Shown here: positions 20,456 through 31,309 of the stretch, one piece after another
How positions within the stretch are numbered: the stretch's first letter is position 1
Layout: every line of letters starts with the position of its first letter
Origin: Euglena gracilis
Taxonomy: Eukaryota > Euglenida > Euglenophyceae > Euglenales
Reading direction: 5' to 3'
DNA length: 64,000 nucleotides
NCBI GenBank assembly: GCA_039621445.1
Contig: CP154957.1
Span: 9,095,071-9,159,070 of the forward strand
Notes under the pieces: model-generated
What the model saw: only the letters and a program-made list of their open reading frames with translations
The model's database searches: none
What the model was told of the DNA's origin: nothing
Translations under genes and position numbers: made by a program

Positions 20456-21574
20456 AGGGTCCCTGGGCCTGCTGTCGTCTCCAGGAATTCGAACACCTCG
20501 CGTAGACGCTTGCGAGTCAACATCTCACCGCGAAAACGATGATCAAGTACATAGGCTGCACAACTCCAATTGGACAGGATCATCTGGTCACGCTTCTCGC
20601 GGACAAGTGGCGGACAAGTCAATTACAGAGATCAGCCTTCTTTTTAAGACCCCCGGAGACAAGGGGGGGCCATACAACTTTTTACGAAACCAGTCAGTCG
20701 TTTTCAAAATTCCAGCCAAGCAGGGGGCGACTTTAGGGAAAAAACAACTCTCAGTGTCTCAGGTCAGTGCCTAAGCAATTGCATGCGTGGGACCCCCCCC
20801 CCCAAAAGCTTACTGCCCGGGGGGATCCCTGGACGTGTCGCATGGCCAGCGGTAAATCTGCAGCAACAGCCTCCAACTCCCCACGCATGCGCAGGTAGTG
20901 GTGCACCGATTCGCCCACAGTGGGGCCGGGGGGCAGAGGTTATAGCACCCAACCTCTGCACTCCGCCCACAAGCGTCCCGCTGCGCAATCTGCAGGTACT
21001 CTTTCAGCCACCGTCCAGTCTTGCACACTCCCTCCCAGTCATCCCACGTGGAATTCAGCCACACCCATGCCATGGAATTGAACTCCGCATCAGGCTGGTC
21101 TTAAACGGAAAAAAAAATTCCCCCAAAACCAGTCTGCTCTAGAGAAGAAAACCGCTCCCATGGGCAGGACCCTGAATCCCGAAACTGCAAAGTCACAGGG
21201 TCCTGTTTGGCGCAAACGCCCCAGGGCATGTTCAACAGACACGCGATTGGCTACCAAACTCTCCAGCAGGTCCACATTGGATGCCCACCGGGTCTTAACG
21301 GGTTCTCTGAGGTACTGGCCTCCTTGCACTCGTTCCTCCGTGTACACCACCCGGGGGTACCCACGGCGGAAGAACTCCTCCACCTGTTCAGCCTTCGCGA
21401 TGACGTTCTCCCACAGCGACAAAACGTCCTTGGCCAGCAGCTGCCCTGTGTGGGCATGGCAGTTCAGCGGCACCACGGCCGCCGACTGGTAGATGTCCCT
21501 GAGCGCGGCCTGGCAGTTGGCCGCATTGTCCTCCACAGGCTTTGTTTTGAGACCACCAAAGAGGGGGCAACCCT

Positions 21575-21665
21575 GACCCCTCACCATCACCCTAATGACA
21601 TTGACCCATCACCATCACCAACCCTGTACCCTCACCCATACACCCTGACCCTCACGATCATCAGC
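21575..21665. repeat. Degenerate ACCCTCACCATC microsatellite
   Basis: CCCTCACCATCACC-type phrases repeated with variation inside the hAT remnant. Confidence 0.6.
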
Positions 21666-21730
21666 ACATCCATCAGCTTCAACCCCGGGCCAAAGGAAAA
21701 GCAAAAGCCTGGGCCGCCTGCAGCGCCACC

Positions 21731-23386
21731 CAGGGTTGGATGGTTAATCGAAAAACGGTTAATTGCTTGTGACCCCCCCAGTTAATCGATCGTTTGTGGG
21801 GGGGACAATTAACCATGGTTAATCGAAAAACGGTTAATCGTTTGTGGCCCCCCCAGTTAATCGACCTTTTTTTTGGCGGAAATCAAACATGTCTTGGGTT
21901 TGGGAACATTTCTCTACCCTTTGGGGACCCCCCACATAAGACCCCCCCCCCCCCCCCCCTGGCCAGGCCGGCCCTTTGGCCGGGCCTGGGGGGCCTAGGC
22001 CCCCCTAGGAAGTTAGGCAGTACGGGGGGGGGGGGCTGCGGACCCCCCCCGGTGAACTTCACCGGTGAACGTTCACCGGGGGGGAGGGGGGGGGTGCTTT
22101 TGGCGGTGAAGTTCACCGGTGAACTTCACCGTTTTGATGGTTGGGGGTGAAATTTTCATGGGTGAAATTTTGCTCCTTTCTTCTCAAAATGGTCATTTTG
22201 AGGTTGATGCTTCATGGAATTTATCGAAATTTCCGAAAACTTGCCCAAAATGTCATATTTTGGCCATTTTTGGCCAAAAAGTGCCCTCTTGGTGAACTTC
22301 ACTGGTGAAGTTCACCGATGGGTTAGGCACAGGGGGGGGGAGGGGGTCCAGGACCCCCGGTGAACTTTCAAACGGTGAACTTCACCATAGGGGGGGGGAG
22401 GGGGGTCAAAATGACCAAAGTCTACTGCCTGATCTCCCTAGGATTTTGGCTCCCGAGGGGAGGTCTGAAATGGGGGGGGGCATGGTAGACACTGGGTGGG
22501 GATGGACCCCGTTGTGTGTGGTAGTTGAAGTTCCCTTTTGGAAAAGAGGCACTTTTCAACTGCCCCAACATAACCCTTCGGAGGAGGGGTGGTAATTGTC
22601 ATCAGATAAAACAAGCTGTGACCCCAGTGATTTGCGCAATCGCCATAGTGATTGCTCCGTTGATACGCTCGTGTTTGTGCAAAGGAATTTACGCCAACTT
22701 GGCTATCTAACCCAGGCAACGGAGATCCGTGTGGTTTTCATTTTTTTGGTTTGTTTGGCTCATAATCCATCCAATGAATGAGAGTGTGAGCTCTGGTTTG
22801 GGGATGATGTTTTCAAGCACCAATTTGGCAAGGTGTACAACATTACTCAAGGGTAGGGGGTGTTCCCCCCGTGACCCCCCCGTGACCCCCCCGTGACCCC
22901 CCCGTGACCCGAACAAGGACCCTTTTCGGCGAAATTTTGTCGGGAAAAATATTGGCTGGTGATGCCTAATTTGATGAAATTCTGGGGCAGATTCCTAATT
23001 TCTAGGTGTAAATTTTTCAAATTTCGGCTTGGTGATTCCTAAGTTGGTGTCAAAATCCTAATTTCAGGTGTGGGGATTCCTAATTTGTGGAATTTTTCTC
23101 CAAAAATTCCGACTCGGTGATTCCTAATTTTGCCACCAAAAATGTGGTGTTCCCCCCCCCGACCCCCCCCCGCGCACCCCCCCCCCCCCCCCCCCCCCCC
23201 GCCCCCCGTGACCCCCCCGTGACCCGAACCACCCCCGTAGGGACTTTGATTTTTTTTGTGGTGGTTAATTGAAATTAATCGAGGGAAAGGCACAGTTAAT
23301 CGAAAATTGGTTAATCGCTTGTTGACTCCCAGTTAACCATGGTTAATCGCTTGACCCCAAAAATAACGGTTAATTGCCCAACCCTG
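21731..23386. mobile_element. Insertion with CAGGGTTGG ends inside the hAT gene (hAT-like, 1.66 kb)
   Basis: Starts CAGGGTTGGATGGTTAATCG and ends, read in reverse complement, CAGGGTTGGGCAATTAACCG. CGCCACC flanks it on both sides (21,724-21,730 and 23,387-23,393), a 7-bp duplication. Removing one copy of the duplication brings the hAT reading frame together (DLGCPVVA, then LQAAQAFAFPLARG). Subterminal GGTTAATCG phrases are repeated several times at both ends. The interior (21.88-23.27 kb) has C/G runs, GTGAACTTCACC palindromes at 22.05-22.39 kb and CCTAATTT repeats at 22.96-23.13 kb. No transposase is encoded, so it is non-autonomous. Confidence 0.85.
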
Positions 23387-24147
23387 CGCCACCACCGGGC
23401 AGCCTAGGTCTGACAGCTGGGACATCACTTCCCGGATGCTGTCGGCCAACTCAGCACTGGTATGTCTGCGGTTGAACCTGTGAAGACAGACATTGCCCAT
23501 GGAAAGTTTCCAAATGTGCTCACCTATGAAGCTTGAATAACAATGGTTGCTGCTGGCAAGTGAGGGCGGGCGCACGTCATTGCCGAATACATTGTGGAAA
23601 AAAGGTCCAAAGCAACGGCGTGATTGTGCACCATGAATCCCAGAGTGTGAAAATGGGCACCATCCTCCCACATGTCCAGACCCACAGCGACGTACGGTAA
23701 CTTCACCAATATCTCCTCCACTTTCTGCGGAAAGATTACGTACAGATGGAGCGGGGGATTTGGGGTAAAAACCTTTTTCACGTCCAAATAGACATCCACC
23801 TGTCTTTTTTGTAATGTCTCCGAGCATGGCAGACGGAAGTCCGGGCGGAGGACCTTCAGGAAGTCCTTCATTTCCGGGGAGGTGATGGCGTTCAGGGACA
23901 GTCCTCGCCTCATCTGCAGCAGGCTGAGCCGCTCTTCCGCAATCCTTTGCTGTGCTGCACTGAAGGGCTTGTCTCCGTACGAGCAAATACGCTCCTGCTT
24001 CATCTTTTTCGTTGGAGGCTGATTCGCATTGTTCTCCTCCGTTGCAACAGCAGATTCAGCTCTGGGCCGCAACCTCACCATGTGACTGTGCCTTCTGAGG
24101 TAATGGATGGCCGCCCACATTAATGTCCGCCCTGCCACAGGACTGCA

Positions 24148-24275
24148 CACATGAGCGGACGACCCGAGCGTACTGAGTGGGAACACTTCACAGAAGTTGA
24201 CTGGGATCGTACTGGAAAATGCATCAAAGTCAGATGCCGATATTGCTTGTGGGAAAGTGCCCACCACGCCACGCG
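24148..24275 (+). pseudogene. First half of a BED zinc finger, opposite in strand to the hAT gene
   Basis: MSGRPERTEWEHFTEVDWD and KCIKVRCRYCLWESAHHATR contain the WxHF and C-x2-C of a BED finger as found at the N-terminus of hAT transposases. The matching second half (HYLRRHSH) and the rest of the gene are on the other strand, just to the left. This arrangement suggests an inversion breakpoint at about 24,120-24,148. What follows to the right is not recognisable as transposase. Confidence 0.6.
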
Positions 24276-24661
24276 CTGTGGGCCATTCCTAACGCGAACT
24301 GGGGTTTTTGTTTTTGACAAATGTCTAAATGTCATATTAATGTCAATTGTCTGTCAGAAACCCTTGTCATTTGCCAAAATTGGGAATGCTGGTCTGTATG
24401 ACTCTGGCACGGACTGCAGCATGGGCTTCCTTCGGAACGTCGTGAAGACAAAATGGGAAAAGTGGACAGGTTATGGGGCAATGCAGACATTGTGGAAAAA
24501 GTACGGCCCCAAAGAATTTTTTGGACAAGAGCTCGGGCTCGCAGATGGGGCGTACAGTGGCAACTGCCGCCTGGTTGGCCCTTTTCGGAAACCCCCCAAC
24601 AAGGCTCTTCCCACCCGCAAGCATTGTTCGGCATTGAAAAAAATCTGCGAAAAAACAGGGC

Positions 24662-24715
24662 GCAAATCGGGACGGGGGGACGCGGGGGGGGACGCGGGGG
24701 GGACGCGGGGAGAAA
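24662..24715. repeat. (GGGGGGACGCG)n array at the second break point of element C
   Basis: Four GACGCGG units with G-runs, same orientation as the array at 13,250-13,320. Followed by GAGAAAACCCC and then LINE coding sequence. Confidence 0.85.
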
Positions 24716-24718
24716 ACC

Positions 24719-26452
24719 CCAGCAAGCTGTATTGTGGAAACCATTGTCTGCCTTCCCAGAGGGGGGCTCAGCAAGGCGACCCATGTGGACCGGCAGCTTT
24801 CGCCTGGGGTGTACAAGACCTTTGTGAGGGCCTCTCACCTTTGGTCGAATGGCAGGGATGGCACTTGGATGACGCCCATCTGCTGGGATCGCCAGCCCAA
24901 CTGCACAATGCCCTTGCCTTCCTGATTCGCGAGGCAGCCACGCTTGGGTTGGCCGTGAACCCTGCAAAATGTCGATTGTGGGGACCAGCGTTCACATCAA
25001 CAGAAGGTGTCCCTTGCATTCCCCCTGGCACGCCACAGGACAGCCCCCTACATCAAATACCACTGACCGCCTTTGTTGCTGGTTCTGGTTTGAAAGTTTT
25101 GGGGGTCCCTGTCCACCACCCCCAAGATGACCGCTTCTGTGAAGAAGTTTGGAATAAGCGCATTGAAGACATCCGACGTTCTTGCACAGTACTTCAACAC
25201 CTACCTCAATCGCATGTGCAATTCACCTTGCTTCGTTTTTGTTTATCTGCTTGCAAAGTGAATGACCTCTTGCGCGCCTGCAAAATCACCTCTGCAACAA
25301 CGGCATGCAAGACATTGTCGGGAATTATTCGGGAAACATTCAGTAGCATGGTCGGCTCCCCTTGCACCCCAGAAGAATGGTTGCAAGTTTCCCTGGCCAT
25401 CAGATGCGGTGGAATGGGAATCTCCGATCCGCTATTTCAACGTGTACCTGCCAGATTGTCTCAAGTGGTGGACTTCTGTCGAAGAGCTCCCTCTGTCTTG
25501 GGCCTGCCCCCTGCCATGGACATCCTTCCCAAAGACGCTGACGATTGTTTACGGACAACCCTCAATGAACTTGGTCAAATGGCCCCACTGCCACAATGGG
25601 CCACTGACAAAAACTTGATCTCTCAGGCACAGTCTCCACACAATTCACAACGTTGGTGGAGACACTTCGGGACACATTGAATGGACCTGATGCTGTACGC
25701 TTTGAAGCCAATGCCAACCACACGCTATGGCATGGGCCGCTTTGACACCATCTCAAGGACTCCGCACCCTGTCACCCACGGCTGAATTCCGCTGCACACT
25801 TCGTTGGTCCCTCGGAATGACTCTCACACCAATGGAATCCGATCCCAACCTCTGTCCCAAATGCTTTGGACAATCAGATTTTCTCGGACACCACCTCGTT
25901 TGCTGCAAATCAAACTTCATTACCCGGCGGCACGGGGCTGTCCAAGATTTTCTGACAACCACAACACAGAAGGCAGGATTTACAGCCCGTAAAGAACAAC
26001 GAGCTGATGACCGTTCCCGGCCTGGGGATATCTTCATTCCTCGCTTGGACAGTGATGGACCCGTTGCAGTGGATGTGACAATCCGCCACACCCTTGCGCA
26101 AAGTCATCCGCTGCGAAGTGCAGAAAGCCTTTCACAATGGCAAACACGTCAGGAGGCTGAAAAGCATGCCAAATATGATGCAACATGCCAACGACTGGGC
26201 TGGCGGTTGACGCCATTCGTCATGGATTGCTATGGGGGCATGGGACAAGAAGCGCGCTCCTTGATGGCCACCCTCCTCAAGGCCCTTCTGGGGCAGCGGG
26301 AAGGGTGGCGGCGGCGGGCCGCAGAAGCAGACATTTGGCAAGGCCTGTCCTTCACACTTATCAGAGAAATCAGCAGACAGCTCGTTTGGAGCTTGTATTC
26401 TTCCAAAGATGAGATCACCCTGTCTTCTGCCCACTCACCATATTCTGTCTGA
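24719..26452 (+). mobile_element. LINE element C, 3' half (RT motif B to the RLE nuclease C-terminus)
   Basis: The frame resumes with SKLYCGNHCLPSQRGAQQGD (RT motif B, GAQQGDP), then GWHLDDAHLLG (motif C, LDD; Tyr of the usual YxDD is His), and the thumb with VQFTLLRFCLSACKVND. A frame slip between 25,650 and 25,727 follows. The second frame (25,727-26,452) has the Cys/His cluster CPKCFGQSDFLGHHLVCC, then RPGDIFIPRLDSDGPVAVDV (nuclease motif with both acidic residues kept) and the C-terminal KYDATCQRLGWRLTPFVMDC. The natural stop is at 26,450. Element C therefore has an intact-looking nuclease but a frameshifted, physically split ORF. Confidence 0.85.
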
Positions 26453-26454
26453 AG

Positions 26455-27985
26455 GCCTTTGAGCACAAACTCTCAACCAAATAACCAACCTTGAACTCTC
26501 ACCTGCCAAGTTTTTAACCCCTAGCTACCCCCTGAGCAGAGCCACACGCCGAGCCAAAGACAAATCAATGGGTCACATAGACGCGCAGAGAAGCAAAACA
26601 CAACAAAAGCCAAAACCCGACACAAACACGCAATCCTGTGGCAAAAGCGGTACAAACGCCCCCCTCCCCGCCCAATATATATTGAAGGTGACCTTTGCTC
26701 ATCTTCCACTAACCACTGACCTCCACACTCTCAACAAGTATCACTCAGTAGCTCTTTTGTACATTACACCCACAGTTTTATCTACCCGCGACCTGTGGCG
26801 GCACAGGGAGTCACAAGGGGGTTCCTCTTGTGGCGAGGGCCAAAAGAGACGTTTCCCTGGGCCCGGGGCACGGTTTGGGTGAAGCTGTGCTACCCACCGT
26901 GAAAAGAGCCCCCCCCCCCAAAAACTGATGCTACAGATCGCTGTTCTTCCCCCCCACAGATGCACCTCAGAAACTGATGAAGAAGTTATTTGTACCCATT
27001 GATAAGAAGGCGAAGTCTGAAACGGTGCAAGAATTGGCCTGAGCTGCTGAAGAAGTTCAACAGAGATAGGTGTATGTCCCTTACCAATCAAATGACTTTT
27101 TCCCCACATTCCAGGGCTCCCAAGACTGCAGGCACAGAGGCAGCAAATAAAAAATAAAGAACTTCACAGTGGAAGGTGTGATCCTGTCGCTTGTTCTGCT
27201 GAATTGCTCATTTCCAGTGAAAGTCGGCCATGTTGATCTTTTCCACTGTTAGTCTGGGAAAATGAATTTTAATGAAAAGTCTGTGGCTGTTGCATCAAAT
27301 GTCTGTGACATGCATCTGTGGCATCAAATGTTTTTTTAATGCAACGTTCTGTCAAAGCCTGTTTGTGTTTTCCTCTTTCTGTGGGTATTTTCTGTGGCAT
27401 CATTCCTGGCGAACATTTGACTGTGTATTGTTGACACTTGTTAAAATCTGGGGGTGAACAGTGCAATTGTGTGTTTGGATGTATGTATTTTCATCAGGTG
27501 AATTGAGGAACTGAAGAACAATGAAGCAGGAGAAGATGTTTTGTAACTGCTGCATTGTAATTTTTTTGTAACATAGCTCTTTTTTTGCTGCATTGTGTTT
27601 TGCAAATGGTGTCAGTGTGATAGACGAATTTCCTGTGTGTGAACCGTCTGAAAAATATTCAATGTGTTTTCACTGCTCAATGGTTGTTCTGGTAATGTGG
27701 TGTGTCATTTGGATGTGTGTGGTGGGCATTTGCGTGTGGTTTTTCTTGTGGATATGTGGTTGCCAATTTTCCACTCAACTTATTTTCCACCAGTGGCCAG
27801 TTTGGGGGCTGTCACAGGTGGCCCAATTTGGTAATGGGGGGGATTGGTGACAGGATGTTTGGCCAGTTTGGTGCCACAGGGTCCATCAAAGGCCACCTAG
27901 GAAAAAGGGTCCAGCGATGAACATTTTTCGATGTTTGGAGGCTTTTTTTGCACACGGAAACGGAGCACTGGAAAGTAGTTATAAA
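26455..27985. other. No gene seen
   Basis: Starts with the presumed 3' UTR of element C. The rest is AT-rich, with TGTG-rich frames near 27.6-27.9 kb that carry no motif. Confidence 0.5.
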
Positions 27986-27992
27986 CGTGTTC

Positions 27993-29328
27993 AGCCCGCC
28001 AAATGCCTGCCCTGAAATTCGTGGTCATGAACACGTTTTCAATGACGGCATTTGTGGCAATGACACGTTTTCAGTGACGGCATTTGTGGCAATGACACGT
28101 TTTCAGTGACGGCATCTGTGGCAAGGACACGTTTTCAGTGACGGCATTTGTGGCAATGACACGTTTTCAATGAGGGCATTTGTGGCAACCCTGAGTAAAA
28201 AGCAAAAAACGCTGTCATGAAAAATCGGAGTGCGGTTGAGAGGCCGGGTGGTCCTCAACAGGTGAGGCGGGTCGGGGGCACTCTACAACACGACAACAAG
28301 AAGGCTTGGTTGCCTTGGCACAAGGACAGGGAAGGGACGAAAATCACGGCACACGACAGGCTTTACACAAAAAAGAGCCATACTTTGGTGGCCGCCGCAA
28401 ATCATAAGCGTTGGACCAGTTCACCCCCTTCAGCAACTGGTCCAACACTTCAGGCTGCAACACGTCTGCTGGAGGCCGAACCGCCGTTGACACTGCCTTC
28501 CGCGCGCGTTCGCGCTCCAGGGAACGCGAAAAAATCTCGTTGAACTGGGGGAATTGGCGCTCTGAGGAAGGCAACACTACTCCCTCGGTGGTTGTTTTGC
28601 GGAATGCCCGAGCGACGGCATTCACGTATGTCTGAAAAGAGGTTGCCGAACGATTCCCTGAAACGAACAAAGTTCCCGACTGCTGCTCACGTTGAGCCAC
28701 ACATTGTTCGATGACGCTCGCCTCATCGAACAACAGGCTGGGTTCCAGCTCCCATCCCGTCCAGGCAACAAAGAAAGCATCCAGCTCAGGATAACAGGCT
28801 TGCCGATGTTGACACAGTTTGGCGAACTCCAAACAGTTGGCAACAGCAGCAAGCTCTGCACCCAGGGTGCCGGACTTTTTCTTTGTATTGCCCTGTGCCA
28901 GCAAGGTGCCATGAAGGGGGTCAACCTTCGGCTTCTTGGCATCTTGCTGGTATACCGCAAGAGCAGCCAGGAACAGTTCCGTCCTAGGGGGAGGTGGCAA
29001 AAGACCATTCACAAAGTTTGCCGTGCGTTTAGCCATATTGGCAGGGCTGCGGGAAAAAGAAAAAAAAAGAAAGAAAAAAGGGGGGGGGTGACACGTTTTC
29101 AGTGACGGCATTTGTGGCAATGACACGTTTTCAGTGACGGCATCTGTGGCAAGGACACGTTTTCAGTGACGGCATTTGTGGCAATGACACGTTTTCAGTG
29201 ACGGCATCTGTGTTCAGGCACGTTTTCAGTGAGGGCATCGTTTTTTGGGTCCGAATTTCACAAATTCGCGTTTTTGACCCCTTGCGTGAATCATGACCAC
29301 GAATTTCAGGGCAGGCATTTGGCGGGCT
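27993..29328. mobile_element. TIR element with 38-bp perfect ends and a captured coding fragment
   Basis: Left end 27,993-28,030 begins AGCCCGCCAAATGCCTGCCC; right end 29,291-29,328 is its exact 38-bp reverse complement. Inside each end is a tandem array of a roughly 32-bp unit containing ACACGTTTTCAGTGACGGCA (28,031-28,190 and 29,088-29,240). The two arrays are in the same orientation, unlike the ends. The middle carries a minus-strand coding fragment (29,035-28,390). Flanks just outside are themselves weakly inverted (AAACGTGTTC against AAACGTTTTCAG), so the full element may be a little longer. No target duplication is evident. Confidence 0.8.
28344..29035 (-). CDS. Unknown protein fragment inside the TIR element, about 230 residues
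   Basis: From MAKRTANFVNGLLPPPPRTE the frame is open to 28,344, with FVAWTGWELEPSLLFDEASV, SATSFQTYVNAVARAFRKT and DVLQPEVLDQLLKGVNWS. The alpha-helical TYVNAVARAF block recalls the N-terminal, core-binding part of tyrosine recombinases (Crypton/DIRS type), but no catalytic RHRY domain follows, so this is only a suggestion. It could be an N-terminal exon captured by the element. Codon use looks real: it is the only long motif-bearing frame between 26.5 and 37 kb. Confidence 0.4.
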
Positions 29329-29344
29329 CTGAAAACGTTTTTAA

Positions 29345-29457
29345 ACAAATTGTGGCTGAGCCCAGATTTCAGCCTGAAAACGTGTTCAGGGGCCCCCTTC
29401 GGGGGCCCCTGGCTGAACACGTTTTCAGGCTGAAATCTGGGCTCAGCCACAATTTGT
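29345..29457. repeat. 113-bp near-perfect palindrome (hairpin)
   Basis: ACAAATTGTGGCTGAGCCCA... reads inward from both ends for about 45 bp and closes with GGGGCCCCCTTCGGGGGCCCC. Its inner arms contain CCTGAAAACGTGTTCAG, resembling the AAACGTTTTCAG next to the TIR element that ends 17 bp away, so the two are probably related by origin. Confidence 0.85.
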
Positions 29458-29459
29458 GT

Positions 29460-30590
29460 ATAAAAAAAAACAGGTTTCTGTTTTTTCTTCCCAGTCCGCG
29501 AGCAGACACAAAAAAAAAGGGGCGATAAGGTCTCTTACTGATTGCGACGGACGTAACCCTGACGGCGAAGACAAAAAAAAATCTGCGGAAAACAGGGCGA
29601 CCGGATTTAATTCCCCGACTGGCGGGGGCTCACCGGAATAAATTCCTTGCGGTTTAATTCCTGACGTATTTAATGTACTTGCGGTTTTCGCCCGGGCCTG
29701 TATATGTGTGTATATATATATATTTCTATTAAAGGCGCCATTGAGGTCTTGAGCAGTTTTTTCCCACCTCAAACCGCGTCCCCTCCACGTCCCCCCGCGT
29801 CCCGGATTTTGGACGGGCACTTTTTTGGCTGACCAAAGGAAAACTGCATACAAATTTGGGTGACGCCAAAGAAAACACGCAGAGGTGGTTGGGCCACAGT
29901 TCCCCCCTGCGTCCCCCCCCCCCGTCTCGAACCACCCCCAAAGAAAAATAATAAAAGGATGAACTCAACATGGGCCTATATGCTTCAACAACCCATAATT
30001 TCTTGGTCAAAAAATGTACAAAATCGCCAATTTTGGTTGCTTTTCATCAACCTTTTTGTTCAAAATCCAAAATTTCCCTTGACATGGTCCAAAAATGGGG
30101 AAAAAAATGCATGGTAATCACCTCCAGAGCCCGGGGGGGGGGGCAGAATGGAATGGTGCGGTGCAGATGATATTCTCCATCGTTCAGGTCAGATGACTGC
30201 TATTGTGCCTGATGTGATTTCTCTAGATGCCAAAGATGGAACCAATGAGCCCAACACTGATCCCGGTGGTACAACCCAGTGATGACTATTTTGCTTTAAG
30301 CATTCAGTGCATTCTCTAATTTTCGTGTAGGCGTAGAAGCCCCGTTTCCCAAGCCGCTTGATTTCCCTCACCCCCCCCCCCCTTATTTGCCTAATTCTCT
30401 AATTGGCCTCCGGGACAAAATGGGCCAATTTCAGCAAGGCAGCGAAAAGAGCTCAGAAAACCTCCAACACCTTCGGTTTCAAAAATTTGCTGATAAGAAA
30501 AAGCCATGAATCCAAATATGTACAAAAAATCACCAAGTTTTCACAGGTAAAGAATCGCCGCTGACCTCAAGGCAAGGCAGAGCGCTCGTT
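29460..30590. other. No gene seen
   Basis: Contains TTAATTCC phrases near 29.6 kb, a TATATG microsatellite near 29.71 kb and GCGTCCCC runs at 29.77-29.93 kb (the reverse of the GACGCGG arrays). Nothing coding recognised. Confidence 0.5.
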
Positions 30591-30604
30591 TTTGGAGTGC
30601 CGAT

Positions 30605-31102
30605 CATACTTGCAGTTAGTGCGACCGGAAAAAATGTTACCGTGCGCCGCGACCACCGCGGAAATTTTTTTTTGTAACCGGCAGCGCCGCGGCAAAATTT
30701 TTTCTGTGCGCCGCGAATGCCGCGGCACTGGTTTATGTGTGCGCCGCGACCGCCGCGGAAACTTTTTTTTGGAAAAATTCAACGGGTGGGACTGGTGCTA
30801 CCTTGGCAACACTTTGTTTTGCCAAAGCCCGGGTGAGCACCTTCTATCAATCTAATTGTTTCCACCAAAAAAATGTTGGGTGTTGTGTTGCTGCCAATAC
30901 GTTCTTGAGCTGTGGGCAGAAAAAATTTTTGTGGCGCAACCACCGCGGAAAATTTTTCCGCTTGCGCCGCGACCACCGCGGCAATAAATTTTGCTCGTGC
31001 CGCGACAGCCGCGGCAAAAATCTTTCTGTGCGCCGCGACCACCGCGGAAAAATTTTTTTTGCGCCGCGGCAGGAGCGCCGCGGCGCACTAACTGCAAGTA
31101 TG
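30605..31102. mobile_element. hAT-type MITE with perfect 19-bp TIRs and 8-bp target duplication
   Basis: CATACTTGCAGTTAGTGCG at 30,605-30,623 is repeated exactly inverted at 31,084-31,102. GTGCCGAT flanks both sides (30,597-30,604 and 31,103-31,110), an 8-bp duplication as produced by hAT transposases. The interior is built from about ten GC palindromes of the form GCGCCGCGACCACCGCGG, separated by AAATTTTT-like spacers, at 30,638-31,080. No coding sequence. Confidence 0.9.
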
Positions 31103-31309
31103 GTGCCGATGCGGCCAATTTCAGCAGAAAATGACAGAAAAATGACGTTTTTTTGGGTGTTTGTGACCAAAGTGGTGTTTTGCGCCTCCCAGGCGGTAAC
31201 TGCTGCATTTTGCTCATGCTTGCCGCGGGCAAAATGGTTCCTGTCCCCCCCAGGGGTTAGGAGAGCCCCCCCCCCCTGATTGTCCCCGAACTCCTCGTCA
31301 GGCCCGAGT

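Larger units (their letters stand above)
19680..24130 (-). pseudogene. hAT-superfamily transposase, fragmented over 4.4 kb
   Basis: Minus-strand coding pieces follow the order of a hAT transposase. From 24,130: HYLRRHSHM (second half of a BED finger), AQQRIAEERLSLLQ, SPEMKDFLKVLRPDFRLPC and YVAVGLDMWED (first catalytic Asp region), to REVMSQLSDLGCPVVA at 23,394. The frame resumes beyond a 1.66-kb insertion, then EDNAANCQAALRDIYQ (second Asp block), CHAHTGQLLA and KTRWASNVDLLE (21,590-21,180). Weaker pieces lie at 21,070-20,800, then LSNWSCAAYVLDHRFRGEML (20,570-20,510), RLPTVAELLEWVELAGPWES (20,110-20,050) and the dimerisation block LASLPSSTGAVERLWSACG (19,850-19,790), whose Glu is the catalytic residue. 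Frameshifts, the insertion and a minisatellite make it non-functional. Confidence 0.8.
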
